The notes beneath the pieces were generated by a model that was not told where the DNA came from, searched no databases, and saw nothing but the letters and a program-made list of their open reading frames with translations. A program made the position numbers and the translations under genes. From positions 1 through 32,210 of the forward strand of contig REGQ01000044.1 in NCBI GenBank assembly GCA_004134985.1: a stretch of DNA of 32,210 nucleotides, given 5' to 3'. This stretch comes from Paenibacillaceae bacterium. Lineage in GTDB: Bacteria; Bacillota; Bacilli; Paenibacillales; Paenibacillaceae. The number at the start of each line of letters is the position of its first letter. Positions within the stretch are counted from its first letter, which is position 1. Below are positions 32,135 to 32,210 of this stretch, piece after piece.

Positions 32135-32210
32135 CAGAAAACTTGCAAACAACCTAACATGAGAAGATTTACAATGCTGCTTCCCTGTAATGCTTCATTG
32201 TGTGCTAGCA

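Overview
The window looks like a chromosomal segment of a Paenibacillus or close relative (Firmicutes, roughly half GC). The pointers are strong AGGAGG-type ribosome binding sites, many TTG and GTG starts, two YesM/YesN-type two-component systems tied to ATPase-less carbohydrate ABC transporters, FeuA-like, YtrA-like and DUF378 proteins, and a yybP-ykoY riboswitch before a TerC gene. No tRNA, rRNA, IS element, phage gene or CRISPR array was seen.

Layout. (1) 118-9890, all on the minus strand: carbohydrate locus A, read in transcription order as sensor kinase, response regulator, two permeases, lipoprotein solute-binding protein, then a large cytoplasmic protein resembling (alpha/alpha)-barrel polysaccharide lyases. 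A sigma-A-like promoter and a cre-like site lie at the kinase start, and a TATAAT box without a good -35 lies before the permeases. (2) 10184-13345, minus: an AraC regulator whose frame runs into a complete FeuA-like iron-siderophore lipoprotein, with a promoter, a Fur-box match and a ribosome binding site buried inside the open frame; then a YhdH/YhfP oxidoreductase. (3) 13511-15532, plus: a GntR(YtrA-type)-ABC ATPase-permease operon with a palindromic operator. (4) 15564-18257, minus: a serine hydrolase, then a pair made of an XRE regulator and a C39-protease-like domain fused to a YdeI/OmpD-associated domain. (5) 18258-19013: a repeat-rich non-coding region. (6) 19014-23393, minus: a secreted protein with two beta/gamma-crystallin domains plus a Vps62-like domain, a DUF378 protein, an AlkD-like protein, a coiled-coil protein and a doubtful small membrane ORF. 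(7) 23399-30361, minus: carbohydrate locus B, in the order permease, permease, solute-binding protein, response regulator, kinase; the kinase is split by a one-base frameshift in a run of nine T. (8) 30571-32210, minus: a TerC-family manganese exporter under a yybP-ykoY riboswitch.

How the parts work together. Each carbohydrate locus couples extracytoplasmic sensing by a membrane kinase to an AraC-type response regulator, which probably switches on uptake of an oligosaccharide. Neither locus encodes the ABC ATPase, so a shared MsmX-type ATPase elsewhere is expected. In locus A the imported sugar would be processed inside the cell by the lyase-like protein. The least described items are the C39/OmdA-XRE pair, the merged AraC/FeuA frame, the crystallin-Vps62 protein, and the large protein at 118-2652.
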